A DNA stretch of 35,318 bases from a virus. The stretch is from the IMG/VR virus record IMGVR_UViG_3300020084_000044, positions 1 to 35,318 of that record; one strand, 5' to 3'. How positions within the stretch are numbered: position 1 is the stretch's first letter; every line of letters begins with the position of its first letter. A program made the translations under genes and the position numbers. Shown here one piece after another: positions 7,513-18,222 of this stretch. Below the pieces are notes generated by a model. It searched no databases. It was not told the DNA's origin and worked only from the letters and a program-made list of their open reading frames with translations.

Positions 7513-7980
7513 ATGGCAGCCATAGTTTTAAATACTATTTCCGCACCATTATCTTCACCTATTTACAAGGATTTACTATTAGATCTTAAAGTCGCTTACA
7601 CAAAGAATACTCAACTCTTAAAGCGCAGAGAGATAAAAGATATTCAAATTTCAGAAGATATAGGCGCGGTAAAGAATAGTCTCTTTAATCTATTTACAAC
7701 AATGCCTGGCCAAAAAATTCTTACACCTTTATATGGCTTAAATTTAACACAATATCTATTCACACCTGTTTCAGAGACACAAGGCCAAATTATAGGAGAG
7801 GCTATTCTTAAAGGAATACAAAAATTTGAACCTAGAATACAACTACAAAAGCTTAACATACAGCTAGATAATGATAATAATCAATACAATATTATAATGA
7901 TAATTAATGTTCCGACGTTAAATATTACAGGAGTATCCTTAAAGGGTGTTTTATCTGAGTCAGGATACTACTTTAACTAA
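7513..7980 (+). CDS. 25: Baseplate wedge subunit gp25
   Basis: gp25 is a lysozyme-related wedge protein that links the sheath initiator to the baseplate in contractile tails. The 155-residue protein shows the family core: ISEDIGAVKNSLFNLFTTMP, then GQKILTPLYGLNLTQYLFTP, which is the usual 'D...v..si..ll.t.pGer...P.fG..l...lF.p'. A C-terminal beta part follows (YNIIMIINVPTLNITGVSLK). T4 gp25 is 132 aa. The frame extends upstream without a good start. The ATG at 7513 sits right after a late promoter box and fits the family N-terminus. Its TAA stop shares an A with the gp6 ATG (TAATG), indicating coupled translation. Confidence 0.88.
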   Translation: MAAIVLNTISAPLSSPIYKDLLLDLKVAYTKNTQLLKRREIKDIQISEDIGAVKNSLFNLFTTMPGQKILTPLYGLNLTQYLFTPVSETQGQIIGEAILKGIQKFEPRIQLQKLNIQLDNDNNQYNIIMIINVPTLNITGVSLKGVLSESGYYFN

Positions 7981-9851
7981 TGAACAATACGACTAGCAAT
8001 CAGTTTAACTTGCCGTTTAATGCGTATGCAGCATTCGATGCTACATCTTTAAAAACATTAATGCAATCCCGTCTTTCTCAAGGCGGGGTGTTTACTGATC
8101 AAATTTTTGAAGGAAGTAATTTTAATAGTTTGCTAGATATTATAGCCTACAGTTATCACGTTTTATTATTTTACTTGAACAAGACAGGTAGTGAGAGTCA
8201 GTTCTCTCAATCTCAGTTATATGAAAATATGAACAAGATTGTTAAGGCATTAAACTATAACCCGGTAGGTGCACAGTCTAGTATATTAAGCTTTAAAGCA
8301 TCGGCCCCGTCTTCGCTTCCAGTAGGAATTTATACTATACCAAGATATTCTTATTTTACGGTAAACGGAGTATATTACAGCTTTGCAAATGATACTACCT
8401 TTATCAAATCTTTTGAAGGTGTTGAAGAGTTAACCCAGCTTGCCCAATCTACATTATTATATCAAGGTCAGTTTCTAGAATACCCTCTCTATACTGCAAC
8501 CGGTTCGCCCTTTGAATCGTTTTCTCTAGCGCTTATAGGTGAAAATGATGAAAACATTTTAATTGACCATCGAAACATATTTGTTTATGTTTTTGATGAA
8601 ACAGGAAGATGGGTAGAGTGGAAAAGAGTGGATAGTTTATATCTAGAAGGACCATCAAGCAAAGCATTTGAATGCAGATTAAATGAAAAGCAGCGTTATG
8701 AATTAAAATTCGGTAACAATGTAAGCGGTAAACAGCTAATGCCAAGCAATGTTGTTGCGGTTTATTATTTAAGGCCAGCTGGTAATGGTGGGGAAGTAGG
8801 CCCAGGTATGCTAGACGGTAACACCTTATTTCTTTATAATACTCCTCTATTTCAGTCTATATTTAACAACGTTAAGAGTATTAATCAGACATACACATCT
8901 AATGATCAAGCAGCCTCATTAATATTTTCTAATACCGATGCCTCTACAGATTATTCACCTATAGAAACAGCTGAAGATATCAGGCAAAACGCACCTAATA
9001 CCTTTAAAACGCAATACAGATTAATAACAACATCCGATTTCGAAACGTTTATAAAGAGCAACTTCAGCAATTTAATTGATAACGTTAAGGTTGTTAACAA
9101 TTGGGATTATATTGCAGAGCACATGAGATATTACTACAATATAGGTCTTAAAGCACCTTCTAACGATAGTAGAGTACTGTTAAATCAAGTGACATTCTCG
9201 GACAGCTGTGATTTTAATAATATCTACGTGTATGTTGTCCCTAAAATTAAAAAAATAAATAGCGCTCAAACGTTTAACAATTTTCTATCTATAGGTTTAA
9301 AAGATTATATTGCCCGCGGTTTACAGGAAACCAAAATGGCAACATCTGAAATTGTTATGATGGACCCTGTTTATACAGCATTTGGTATAGGGGTTGCATC
9401 TAACGCGGAAATAAACAACTCCCTACTTACACCTGACATCATCAAGGATTCTGTCTTAGTAGTCTCAAGATCTCCATCTTCTAGATTTAGTGAGGCCGAA
9501 ATAAAGAGACAAGTTAATAATTTAATATCAGAATATTTTGCCCCAGGTAACACCGTATTAGGACAGCTTGTAAATTTAGATTCTCTTACAACAAAAATTT
9601 TAGAAATCGATGGTGTAGTATCTATAGCATGCAAACGTATTATTGATGGCGTAGAAACAGTGAGAAATGGCTTGAGCTTTTTGGTCTTTAATCCCGTTTA
9701 TAGCGGTGGTAAAGAAGATATTCAAATTATTACACAAAGTTTACCCTTACCATATTTTAAACTACCCTACCTATACAATGTGGATAATTTTATATCACAA
9801 ATAGAACTAGTAACACCAGAAACCCAGAGCAGCACTCTAAGGGAGTATTAA
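7980..9851 (+). CDS. 6: Baseplate wedge subunit gp6
   Basis: gp6 (P2 gpJ family) dimers form the continuous ring of the contractile-tail baseplate. This version has 623 aa (T4: 660). The N-terminus has FNSLLDIIAYSYHVLLFYLN and then LYENMNKIVKALNYNPVGAQ, the family pattern in which a helical start is followed by 'A..lGY.p'. A beta domain follows with FTVNGVYYSFANDT. Near residue 345, APNTFKTQYRLITTSDFETF is the typical 'aP.~~~tq~RaVT~~Dye~l' segment. The C-terminal part contains 'IDGVVSIACKRI'. It directly follows gp25 by a 1-nt overlap, the same order as in many T4-like phages. Confidence in the family is high. Confidence 0.88.
   Translation: MNNTTSNQFNLPFNAYAAFDATSLKTLMQSRLSQGGVFTDQIFEGSNFNSLLDIIAYSYHVLLFYLNKTGSESQFSQSQLYENMNKIVKALNYNPVGAQSSILSFKASAPSSLPVGIYTIPRYSYFTVNGVYYSFANDTTFIKSFEGVEELTQLAQSTLLYQGQFLEYPLYTATGSPFESFSLALIGENDENILIDHRNIFVYVFDETGRWVEWKRVDSLYLEGPSSKAFECRLNEKQRYELKFGNNVSGKQLMPSNVVAVYYLRPAGNGGEVGPGMLDGNTLFLYNTPLFQSIFNNVKSINQTYTSNDQAASLIFSNTDASTDYSPIETAEDIRQNAPNTFKTQYRLITTSDFETFIKSNFSNLIDNVKVVNNWDYIAEHMRYYYNIGLKAPSNDSRVLLNQVTFSDSCDFNNIYVYVVPKIKKINSAQTFNNFLSIGLKDYIARGLQETKMATSEIVMMDPVYTAFGIGVASNAEINNSLLTPDIIKDSVLVVSRSPSSRFSEAEIKRQVNNLISEYFAPGNTVLGQLVNLDSLTTKILEIDGVVSIACKRIIDGVETVRNGLSFLVFNPVYSGGKEDIQIITQSLPLPYFKLPYLYNVDNFISQIELVTPETQSSTLREY
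9839..9845 (+). promoter_or_regulatory. Strong Shine-Dalgarno before the 1175-residue tail gene
   Basis: AAGGGAG lies 7 nt before the ATG at 9853. It is one of the few clear ribosome binding sites in the window and supports this start. Confidence 0.55.
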
Positions 9852-9852
9852 A

Positions 9853-12800
9853 ATGTTGCCGCTGTCGGCTATACAGTTAAAAATAACCACAAGCGAGCTA
9901 CCTACAGCTCTACCCAACCTATTTAGCTATACTTTAGAAAATACCCCTTTCTACATTACGCCTGTTATGTCGACAGATACAAGGGCGCAGTTAATAGACA
10001 ATATGACTTACTGGGATTTTGGTGATGGTACTTTTAAAATAGGGTTAACAGCGAGTCACTTTTACAAGACCCCCGGGTCTTACAATATTAAAGCTACCTT
10101 TTATGATTTAGATGGGGAGCCTAACACTGTATCAACAGCAACAACTCCGACAACAGCTACAACGCCTGCAACAGTAACTGTAATAAACGCTCTTCCCGAT
10201 AAAATAGTTTTTGAGCCGTTTATACCTGCTGGTAGTCTAGGTATATATACTCTACCAGCAGGAAAGTGTACAGAGCCTTTAAAAATCTACAGATACAATT
10301 CATGGCAAAATGACCCCTATCTCCTAAAAAACAACTACAGTATAATGTTATATGCTAGTGGTAGTAGGAGTAGCTTTATGTCCCTCTCTTCTTATTATAC
10401 CAGCAAATGGAGCCATCTTAAAAGCTATTTTGGATTTTTACAAAAGTATACAACACCAGATAAAGTAGAAACTTTTAAAATTATAGATAGTACGGCAACT
10501 ACTAGTGTAAGTGTTTATGCAGAAAGAGCACCAGCTGGCGATAAGCTATTATTTTATAATTTTCCTAAAACTGGAACTGCGTTTGCAGGTACTACTGGCT
10601 CTACTGAAGGGTTAAATGTAGTTTTTACAGATCAAAAATTTAATACAGGAAGCGACAAACTAGTATTTCTATACGCTAATTTCGATACAAGAGGATTTTT
10701 AGAACTAGATAAACAAAATATAGAAAGAAATTTTGATATAGAAAAAATTCCTTACGGTTATATTAATTTTCCTACACAAGCATCCTATTTAAAAACCGTA
10801 TTTAATCCAGCTGAGACTCTTGCTATTACAAGTAATGGTATTACAGTTGAAGGTAGGCCGCAAACAGTAGGACCAGTCTCTGGTGAACTTCTTCATTCCT
10901 TTAGCATATACCCTGTTAAATGGTGTAATACCCAAATACCGTTTGTAGTTACCTTTAAAGATAAAGATAATTTTACAACTAAATGCTACCCCCCAATAAC
11001 TGCGGTAAAATTTGATGGCTCTGATCCCACAGAAATTAATACAATGAGTATTGGACTATTTAAGTATGCGGGTCAAGACCCGGTGTCCGTTTTTACAGAA
11101 ACTAGCACTTTTAGGGTTACAAGCGTCCAATTTACTATCAATAACAAAGTACCAAGCTTTGAAAATAGTGGATCTTACTACTCAGGGATTTTAAAACACG
11201 AATCAGAAACAACTACAGTGGTATTGTGTGCGTCTGTACTTATTAAAGATAATCCTCTTATAAGCCAAGGAACACCTTATGGGTTTGCTGGACAACGTGG
11301 GTTCAAAAAAGTCAGAAGATTTCAAAAAGAACCAATTTATAATAATTGTTCTGGTATAACAGATTTTTCCTTAACAGGTAACTATGAAACCTACAGCACA
11401 CCTACAAGCTCTACAATAGCCATTAGTATTGCACCATTAAAAACATACAGCATGGGTGAAATTGACAGAGTGTGGGTAGCTGATGCAGATGAAGATAGAG
11501 TTTTTGTATATACTCTTTCAGGCACACTAATGACTACAATTAAACTTTCAGCTGTACCAACCTATACAGGTGAATTTACAGCCCCTACTGTTGCGGATTA
11601 CCTGGGAGAGTTGGACAGCGCGAGCCCGTCCAATATAGCAATAGACAGACAAGGCAATGCATGGATATCACTCTATGATGCTGTTTCGGTTATTAGATAC
11701 AATCCTAGATTAAACTTAGTTGATAGAGTTGCTGCACCTAAGTTTAGGGATTTAAATGTAGCTTTTACCGACCCCGCACAATATATCTCTAACAAGGATT
11801 TTCTAAGCGGATATATGGGTGAGAGTCTCTTGCTACCTTCTTGTATAGATACTGATTTAGATAGTAAAATAGTGGTTGGTTACAGTCACCCTGTTAGTGG
11901 TTTTATAGCTAGATACAACGATTTAGGAGCAATAGATCTTTTTATAGAAATTCCACAACTTTATTCCTTACAAGAGCTATTTGTTGATAGAAATAATAAT
12001 ATTATAGCATTTGCTAAAAATTTAACAGAGAATTATTCTGACCCTTTTAGAATAAATGATGTCCTGTACAAATGGAATAGTAGTGGTGAACTACTATCTG
12101 GGTATCCTCGGTACTTCAACTTTTTAGGTAACATTTCAATAGATCTAGAGCAAAATTTATGGGCACATCATGATTTTTGTAAAGTATCAAAAATAACACC
12201 ACAAGGAATAGTTAGTGAATTGTTTGTGGGCAATAGCAATTACGATTCTCGATACTACCAAGGAATAGATGGTATTGGGTTAGACACCGAAGGTTACATG
12301 TGGGTTTTACATAATTTTGATGGTAGGATTTATTTTTATCCTACTACAAATACAGCACAAATACCTCTATCAAGTCTTTTTTATACCAGCTTACCTGATA
12401 TTCAATTATCGGCCCCAGATGGGCAGCAGGCCTTTTACAGCGTCTTTGGTGACTGGACAGGAATAAGGTGGCTCAATAAGTATGCAACAACAATCAATCC
12501 TCTACCAAGAATAATAAGAGGTAAAAGTAACCTGTTTGACATTTACAATTTAACCCCAATTATTAATAAGCAAAATGAAAATTTTGATTTAAAATCAACA
12601 TTAAAAAGTTATGTTTTACAAGAATCTTTATTTGATAAGTCCTTGTTATGGGATGATTTTGTAGGTCAAATTGTTGGGGGTATAGACAGCCCTCCCGAAT
12701 CGTTAGGCAAAACAATTTACGAAAAAATAGCTAATTTCTCCTCAAATGTTTCTGATCCAGATACTTGCAATATACCTTCGCTGAAGAGTTTGACTGTTTC

Positions 12801-13380
12801 AAAAGGATTGCCCTTTTATGATTTTACTACGGGCTACCCTTCAAAATTAATGAGAGCAGTCGATATATTAAGTATTAATCATTCTAAACTTTATGGAACT
12901 AGAGCACACAAGCAGGAAACATTCGTATTAAGTGCATGCGATTTTTCAACAGATACTAATTTAGGTAGCAATATAGACATTAGTACAGGTAGTTTTATTG
13001 TAGGTGAACCCATTATAGCGTATGATATTTTTAATAACAGTTTTAGAGTGATTGAGAATACAGTAGTCCCTACCACAGATAATATAGTACCTAAGTTTGG
13101 TAGCCCTTATCCGCTTAGTGGTGTAAATTATAATTGGGGATGGAATTTGGTTACTGGCAATATCGCTGAGTCTGGTATAGATATTAAACCATATTATGCG
13201 TTTTACTCGTTTATTCCTAACAAGAAAGTCGAAATGGTTGACGGTATTATAGACTTTAATAACCCACAAACAACTATAGCCCCTAAGGTTAGTAGTTACA
13301 ACGAGTGGACCAAGTTCGGCGGTATAATGGAAAGGGTTATAAGTCGTTCACTCTATGAAGGGTTAGATCTAATAAAATGA
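9853..13380 (+). CDS. Large baseplate/fibre-region protein with PKD domain and NHL-like beta-propeller
   Basis: This is a 1175-residue protein next to gp6, the place of T4 gp7. A PKD-type domain lies at about 51-86 (YWDFGDGTFKIG, then GSYNIKATFYD) and is followed by a Thr/Pro linker (TATTPTTATTPATVTV). A beta-rich middle comes next. From about 534 to 870 there are propeller-like repeats of NHL style: IDRVWVADADEDRVFVYTLS, PSNIAIDRQGNAWISLYD, ISIDLEQNLWAHHDFCKVSK and GIGLDTEGYMWVLHNFDGRI. The last 300 residues are mixed helix/strand and may anchor it to the wedge. It could be a gp7-like wedge protein with grafted binding domains or a separate adhesin; the sequence does not decide. It overlaps the next gene by 4 nt. 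Confidence 0.75.
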   Translation: MLPLSAIQLKITTSELPTALPNLFSYTLENTPFYITPVMSTDTRAQLIDNMTYWDFGDGTFKIGLTASHFYKTPGSYNIKATFYDLDGEPNTVSTATTPTTATTPATVTVINALPDKIVFEPFIPAGSLGIYTLPAGKCTEPLKIYRYNSWQNDPYLLKNNYSIMLYASGSRSSFMSLSSYYTSKWSHLKSYFGFLQKYTTPDKVETFKIIDSTATTSVSVYAERAPAGDKLLFYNFPKTGTAFAGTTGSTEGLNVVFTDQKFNTGSDKLVFLYANFDTRGFLELDKQNIERNFDIEKIPYGYINFPTQASYLKTVFNPAETLAITSNGITVEGRPQTVGPVSGELLHSFSIYPVKWCNTQIPFVVTFKDKDNFTTKCYPPITAVKFDGSDPTEINTMSIGLFKYAGQDPVSVFTETSTFRVTSVQFTINNKVPSFENSGSYYSGILKHESETTTVVLCASVLIKDNPLISQGTPYGFAGQRGFKKVRRFQKEPIYNNCSGITDFSLTGNYETYSTPTSSTIAISIAPLKTYSMGEIDRVWVADADEDRVFVYTLSGTLMTTIKLSAVPTYTGEFTAPTVADYLGELDSASPSNIAIDRQGNAWISLYDAVSVIRYNPRLNLVDRVAAPKFRDLNVAFTDPAQYISNKDFLSGYMGESLLLPSCIDTDLDSKIVVGYSHPVSGFIARYNDLGAIDLFIEIPQLYSLQELFVDRNNNIIAFAKNLTENYSDPFRINDVLYKWNSSGELLSGYPRYFNFLGNISIDLEQNLWAHHDFCKVSKITPQGIVSELFVGNSNYDSRYYQGIDGIGLDTEGYMWVLHNFDGRIYFYPTTNTAQIPLSSLFYTSLPDIQLSAPDGQQAFYSVFGDWTGIRWLNKYATTINPLPRIIRGKSNLFDIYNLTPIINKQNENFDLKSTLKSYVLQESLFDKSLLWDDFVGQIVGGIDSPPESLGKTIYEKIANFSSNVSDPDTCNIPSLKSLTVSKGLPFYDFTTGYPSKLMRAVDILSINHSKLYGTRAHKQETFVLSACDFSTDTNLGSNIDISTGSFIVGEPIIAYDIFNNSFRVIENTVVPTTDNIVPKFGSPYPLSGVNYNWGWNLVTGNIAESGIDIKPYYAFYSFIPNKKVEMVDGIIDFNNPQTTIAPKVSSYNEWTKFGGIMERVISRSLYEGLDLIK

Positions 13381-16300
13381 ATTATAGTTTCCCCTACAGT
13401 ATTTTAGAAAATTATTCTGACCCGATAGATTTTTATGCCCCTATAACTTTTTTAGAATGGTACAAGCAACAGAATCTAGTTTCTTCTAATATAAGCGATA
13501 CATTTTCTGATTATAAAAATTATGTACTTGCTTGGGGACAATATAAAAAGAAATCTAAAGATGATACTAGTAATATTCTTAGAGACTCCTATATTCAGGT
13601 ATTAAGGGAAATAGTTGTAAATTACAGTACAGAAGAAGAAAGAAGATTTATATCTAATGCAGATTTTACGGACCCAAATGATTTAGATATTATTTTACCG
13701 TTTTTTATTAATAAACTCAAAGGAATTTGCTTATTTTATGCCAGCGCTAGAGAAGAAGTAAAAACAGCCGCCTTACAGCACAATTTAAGAGGTAGTAACC
13801 TTGGAGTTGATAATTTAGTTAAAAAGCTAATATTTGATGCTGCTAGGACAAATCAAATAGATTTTACAGAATTTTCTGTCAGGTTTCCACCTCTTTCAGC
13901 TATTGCACAAGGGCTTAGTGTTTACGTTGAGGAACTTTATGATCAAACAGACACTTATTTTAACAATAACCCTTTAAGTGCTAATTACAACGATTTTAGC
14001 ACAATAAGAAAAGAGCTAAGTTCATCTAATTTAAACGATATTAATTTAAATGCTTTTATAGACTTTAAGCAAGCTATTATTGATGCAATACGTCAATACC
14101 CTTTGTTTATTGAATCTTTAGGTACTAATAATTTTACTATCAATAAAAATTTGTCAGGTACAGAATTAGAATATTTAAAAACTCGAGATTTTATCTCTTA
14201 CTTAAGTGGTGGAGAATCTGAGTTAAAATTAAATTTACTAAAAATATTAGCACCTAAATTTACTGGTACTGATTTTTACTATTTAAGTACAGGCACATCT
14301 TCTACACAAATTGTTAGCGGGTTGTTGTTTAGTGTCAATAATACCTACAGTTCTCCCACACTAAACTTTTTAAACAAACAATACCCCACTACTGTTACTG
14401 TGCCTAATTTAGAAGAATTATATACAGAATATCAACTAGGTAGATTCTTCTTACCACACAATATAGGGTTATTAGTACACAATACCCCTGTTAAGAAATA
14501 TGAAATAGATACATCTAAGCTAAAGCCAAACACTGTATATGCATTTCCTGATCCTAATATTGTAGGTAATGTGTCATACAACAGCAATACTAACGGGGAA
14601 CTAGTACCTTTAGTGTATAAGTTAGATGTAGAGTGGAATAAAAAATCAAGATCTAATCAATTTAGTTTTGGCGATGTTTTGTCTAACAATTATAATCAAC
14701 TTTATTATGGCTATCAAAGTCAAGACCAGGACTTACAGAGACAGAATGCTGGTTTTTCTCGTGAAACCGATAACATACAATTTTGGGGCGGGGAAAAACA
14801 AGATATCTGGCAAAACAATGACTTGTGGTTAGGTTTAGATAGTGTAGATGAACTTTCCTATACAGATAGACAGCAATCTCTTCTAGTAAATGATTTAACA
14901 CCTGTTTATTGGGGAAGCGATGTTTTTGGTAATGAATACGGAATTCTTAAAAAAATCATACCTTTAAAATCTGTTTCTGCTATTAATTTAGATGATGGGG
15001 GTATATTCCCTCAATCTAACACTGTCTATCTTTCTTCTGATAACTACCCAATAAAAAGCTTGTATGATAGAAAATATACAACACCAGGATTATTTTATTT
15101 TAGAGGTGTTGACACCACAATACTACCTGCAAGTGCAGCGTTAAGCGCAATATTCTTAAGATATCCTCAGAATGTAAGAGAGGAAATGTCTTCTCAAGCT
15201 TTATACTTTAACATGTATTATGATACATTTGTCTTAGAAACAAAAAATTATGTTATAATTGATTCTCTTAATTACGATAGAGATTCTGGTAAAATTACAA
15301 TTAATAATACTTCAAGTTTCTATTTTACAAAAATATTTACTAATGAAAATATAGAAAAATTTGCTGGTGAATGGTATTCAGAAAGAGAAAATGCACTTTA
15401 CTTAGCATTTATAAATTTACTACCTTACCTGTCAGGCTCAAACTATAAAGTAGTTTACCCTTCCATTTTTAAGACTTCTCTCACCAATATAAAGTTAGAA
15501 CCAATTTACCCTGTAAGCTTAAAAGGTGGTGTGTTTTCTGTAAATTCATATTCTTTAAGTGCTGGATTTGCTGAACCACCACAAATTAATTTAACTAAAA
15601 TAGAAGGTGTTAGTTTTAATAAATCAGAAAAAAAAGCATTATTTAATATTTCATATCTAGGGAAGAACTTAAATGGAATGCCATTATTCGTTAATGAGCA
15701 GCTTAAGGAAGGTGATTGGGACATATATCTTCAAACATTTAATCCAAGAATGTTTAGGCCTTATTATTTTATCTACGATAATAATTACTCTAACCCTACA
15801 ATGCCATTTTTAGTCAAATATGCAGGTTCTGTAGGAGGTACTATTGGAGGCCAGTTCCTTAAAGAAGGTGTTATTGACATGGGGTTTGAGAGTGACCCGG
15901 ACGAATTAACATTTTTATACGCTGATGGCATTCTTCCAGTGCAGCTAAATAAACCAGGTACATATCTAGTACAGTTTGACTGGGAATCATATCTAGAGAC
16001 AACAATCTTTATTGGATGCTCTGGTTATGTGGTGCGTAAAACAGGCAATAATTTAATCTTTAAGTACGGCCACCCTGATGCTGTATTTTTTGACTTTTAT
16101 GGAGAAGAAAATAATACCATTGTAGGGTTTTCATCAGTATATAACACACTTACTAGTGTGTCTTCTGTATCTCTAGAGCCTTCTAATGTAGCTATTGACA
16201 TATGTAGCTTGACATCGACTAACATATTTACACTTATAAGTGCTAGCAATATAGATACAACGGAATTTACTATTGATGCTAGTGACTACGATTCGTTAGT

Positions 16301-18215
16301 TTTAACTATTGTAGATAGATTAACAGTTAATGATGTGGCGTCTGGGCTAGGCTCATTATATTTTAAGATTAATAGTATAACACCGGTAAACAGCGGGCTA
16401 AACACTTTAAGCATATATCCTTCGACTAACGTGTTTGACTCAGATACAGTAGATAGAGCCATATCTGCAAATATAGTACTGTTTGCACCTTATTCTAAGC
16501 TTAAAACACCCGTTTACTGTACAATAGCCAGACCAACCTACCCTGATGCTAGTATCCTGAAGTTTACCCTTTCAACTTCTCTTTCAAACAACGATTCGAT
16601 TAAATTCTGTGAAACACCAGACAGAATTTATAAAGACCTTTACATTACTCAGACCGGCTCTGGTAGCGGGGTTGTATTTACTGATCCTTATTGTTTGGAT
16701 TGCGGTACAATATGTTTTCAGCAATTTCCTTACAATACTACACTCGCTGTAATAGCATCATCTAATGTAGATAGCGAGTTTGTTAATTGGATTGGAGGAG
16801 AATGTGATCAATCTCCTTTTCCGGATTGCTTATTTACTATTTTAGATAACCAATCTCTTACAGCGGTGTTCAGTAAGATTCCCTTTTACTCGGTTACGGT
16901 GGATAGTGTGGGTTATCTAGAGTATCCTAATAACTGGACACCTATGGGTAGATTATACTCAACAGATGGCAATATAGATTGTCCGTTATCAGCATGTGCT
17001 GCAAGCTACAAAAAGAATACTGTAATTACCCTGTCGTGCTTAAATCCAATATCAGGCTGGTTTTTTACAGGTTGGAAAGGTGGTCAGTGTGAAGGTATAT
17101 TTGATAATAATACTTGTTCGTTCTTAATTGAAAGGGACGCAACAGTCTCTGCAACCTATACTAGATATTATGATCATATTCTAACAGTTAACTCTGTAGC
17201 GACTGCTAGTCAATTAGTAGATTACGGGTATGTTTACTCTACTACACCTTTTGGTACTAGATCTATTGAATGCTCTGGTAACACTTCTAGTGGAAATCCA
17301 GGTACTTGTATTGATACTTTTTCGGGTCTTAGCCTTACAAACGGCTATTCTGCAAATTATGGAACACCTATTGCATTAAGCGCAAAAACTAGTCGGGGAT
17401 ATCAGTTTAAGAAGTGGATTTATGAACCAGAATACGAATACAACTATATAACTACAGATAAAGACTATTTGTTTATTAATAATATTGCTACTAACGTTGC
17501 GGTATCAGCTATTTTTGATACAGGTTTCTATACACTTACCATTGTTTATAGTGGTGACGGTATAGGCAAAGTATTCAACAATGATGTGGGTGTAGCGTCT
17601 ATAGCTCAAGATGTAAATTTTCCAACAAAGTTTGATATTTTAAGTGGAACTAGTTTTATTCTTTATGTTTCAGCATCTCCTGGCAATACTGTTATGGCAC
17701 TGTCTAGTAGAGACTCGTCTAGCGGGTTTAAAGTAAGCGCCATGCCTATAAGAATGGATGATCATATTACGGTAATAGTAAACTTAAGTGCGTTTGAGAT
17801 TTATACATTGACAATAGAAAGATTTGGTACTATGTGTGGAAGTATTACTAGTAGACCTTCACGAATTAATTGTGCCAACACCGGTCCAAATTGTAGTGAT
17901 CTGTTTGTCGCAGGTACTAATGTTTATATTGTCCCGCCTACTTCACCGTCAACGTGTCTATTAAGCACATTTGAGGTTGGATCAGGGGTTGATGTAACGT
18001 TCTTCTACCGTGCTGGACCTGGTATTAGATTTACAGGTACTAATTTATCCGAGCATTCATTAGGCCAGACGTTCTCTATTTCTGATGCAAGCTTAATACT
18101 TGATCCAACCGGTGCACCCTATACTAACGGACCAACTGTAAAGGTAAGTAATGGTGAAATATTAGTACCTATGGCGGGTAATCGAACAGTATCCGCATAC
18201 TTTTATTCAGGCTAA
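13377..18215 (+). CDS. Giant virion protein with C-terminal InlB-type Cys repeats
   Basis: This 1612-residue protein is the largest in the window. Residues 1-520 are mixed helix/strand (for example FYASAREEVKTAALQHNLRG) and unlike known enzymes; they may attach it to the baseplate. From about 1087 to the end there are about five divergent InlB B-type repeats, recognised by 'F..W.GG.C....C.F.......TA.F'. Examples are FVNWIGGECDQSPFPDCLFT near 1133, FTGWKGGQCEGIFDNNTCSF near 1229 and FKKWIYEPEYEYNYITTDKD near 1344. Paired cysteines recur in these repeats. Such repeats are common in bacterial surface and secreted proteins, so a host-surface-binding arm is likely. It follows the 1175-residue gene with ATGA overlap. 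A gp7-like role for the N-terminal half is possible but unproven. Confidence 0.72.
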   Translation: MNYSFPYSILENYSDPIDFYAPITFLEWYKQQNLVSSNISDTFSDYKNYVLAWGQYKKKSKDDTSNILRDSYIQVLREIVVNYSTEEERRFISNADFTDPNDLDIILPFFINKLKGICLFYASAREEVKTAALQHNLRGSNLGVDNLVKKLIFDAARTNQIDFTEFSVRFPPLSAIAQGLSVYVEELYDQTDTYFNNNPLSANYNDFSTIRKELSSSNLNDINLNAFIDFKQAIIDAIRQYPLFIESLGTNNFTINKNLSGTELEYLKTRDFISYLSGGESELKLNLLKILAPKFTGTDFYYLSTGTSSTQIVSGLLFSVNNTYSSPTLNFLNKQYPTTVTVPNLEELYTEYQLGRFFLPHNIGLLVHNTPVKKYEIDTSKLKPNTVYAFPDPNIVGNVSYNSNTNGELVPLVYKLDVEWNKKSRSNQFSFGDVLSNNYNQLYYGYQSQDQDLQRQNAGFSRETDNIQFWGGEKQDIWQNNDLWLGLDSVDELSYTDRQQSLLVNDLTPVYWGSDVFGNEYGILKKIIPLKSVSAINLDDGGIFPQSNTVYLSSDNYPIKSLYDRKYTTPGLFYFRGVDTTILPASAALSAIFLRYPQNVREEMSSQALYFNMYYDTFVLETKNYVIIDSLNYDRDSGKITINNTSSFYFTKIFTNENIEKFAGEWYSERENALYLAFINLLPYLSGSNYKVVYPSIFKTSLTNIKLEPIYPVSLKGGVFSVNSYSLSAGFAEPPQINLTKIEGVSFNKSEKKALFNISYLGKNLNGMPLFVNEQLKEGDWDIYLQTFNPRMFRPYYFIYDNNYSNPTMPFLVKYAGSVGGTIGGQFLKEGVIDMGFESDPDELTFLYADGILPVQLNKPGTYLVQFDWESYLETTIFIGCSGYVVRKTGNNLIFKYGHPDAVFFDFYGEENNTIVGFSSVYNTLTSVSSVSLEPSNVAIDICSLTSTNIFTLISASNIDTTEFTIDASDYDSLVLTIVDRLTVNDVASGLGSLYFKINSITPVNSGLNTLSIYPSTNVFDSDTVDRAISANIVLFAPYSKLKTPVYCTIARPTYPDASILKFTLSTSLSNNDSIKFCETPDRIYKDLYITQTGSGSGVVFTDPYCLDCGTICFQQFPYNTTLAVIASSNVDSEFVNWIGGECDQSPFPDCLFTILDNQSLTAVFSKIPFYSVTVDSVGYLEYPNNWTPMGRLYSTDGNIDCPLSACAASYKKNTVITLSCLNPISGWFFTGWKGGQCEGIFDNNTCSFLIERDATVSATYTRYYDHILTVNSVATASQLVDYGYVYSTTPFGTRSIECSGNTSSGNPGTCIDTFSGLSLTNGYSANYGTPIALSAKTSRGYQFKKWIYEPEYEYNYITTDKDYLFINNIATNVAVSAIFDTGFYTLTIVYSGDGIGKVFNNDVGVASIAQDVNFPTKFDILSGTSFILYVSASPGNTVMALSSRDSSSGFKVSAMPIRMDDHITVIVNLSAFEIYTLTIERFGTMCGSITSRPSRINCANTGPNCSDLFVAGTNVYIVPPTSPSTCLLSTFEVGSGVDVTFFYRAGPGIRFTGTNLSEHSLGQTFSISDASLILDPTGAPYTNGPTVKVSNGEILVPMAGNRTVSAYFYSG

Positions 18216-18218
18216 ATA
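18211..18218 (+). promoter_or_regulatory. Late-promoter-like box GCTAAATA before the lectin/propeller gene
   Basis: This box, two bases off TATAAATA, is followed by 4 nt and the ATG at 18223. It overlaps the stop codon of the preceding gene. The spacing is the same as at the other late boxes, which supports it despite the mismatches. Confidence 0.4.
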
Positions 18219-18222
18219 ATAT

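Noticed and set aside
7324-7980. A 218-residue version of gp25 beginning upstream
   Set aside because: The added residues overlap the opposite-strand gene and both late promoters, and do not look like gp25. The ATG at 7513 fits family and promoter.
9853-18215. Naming the 1175- and 1612-residue proteins gp7 and gp8
   Set aside because: Position suggests it, but no T4 gp7 or gp8 motif could be matched by eye; left unnamed.
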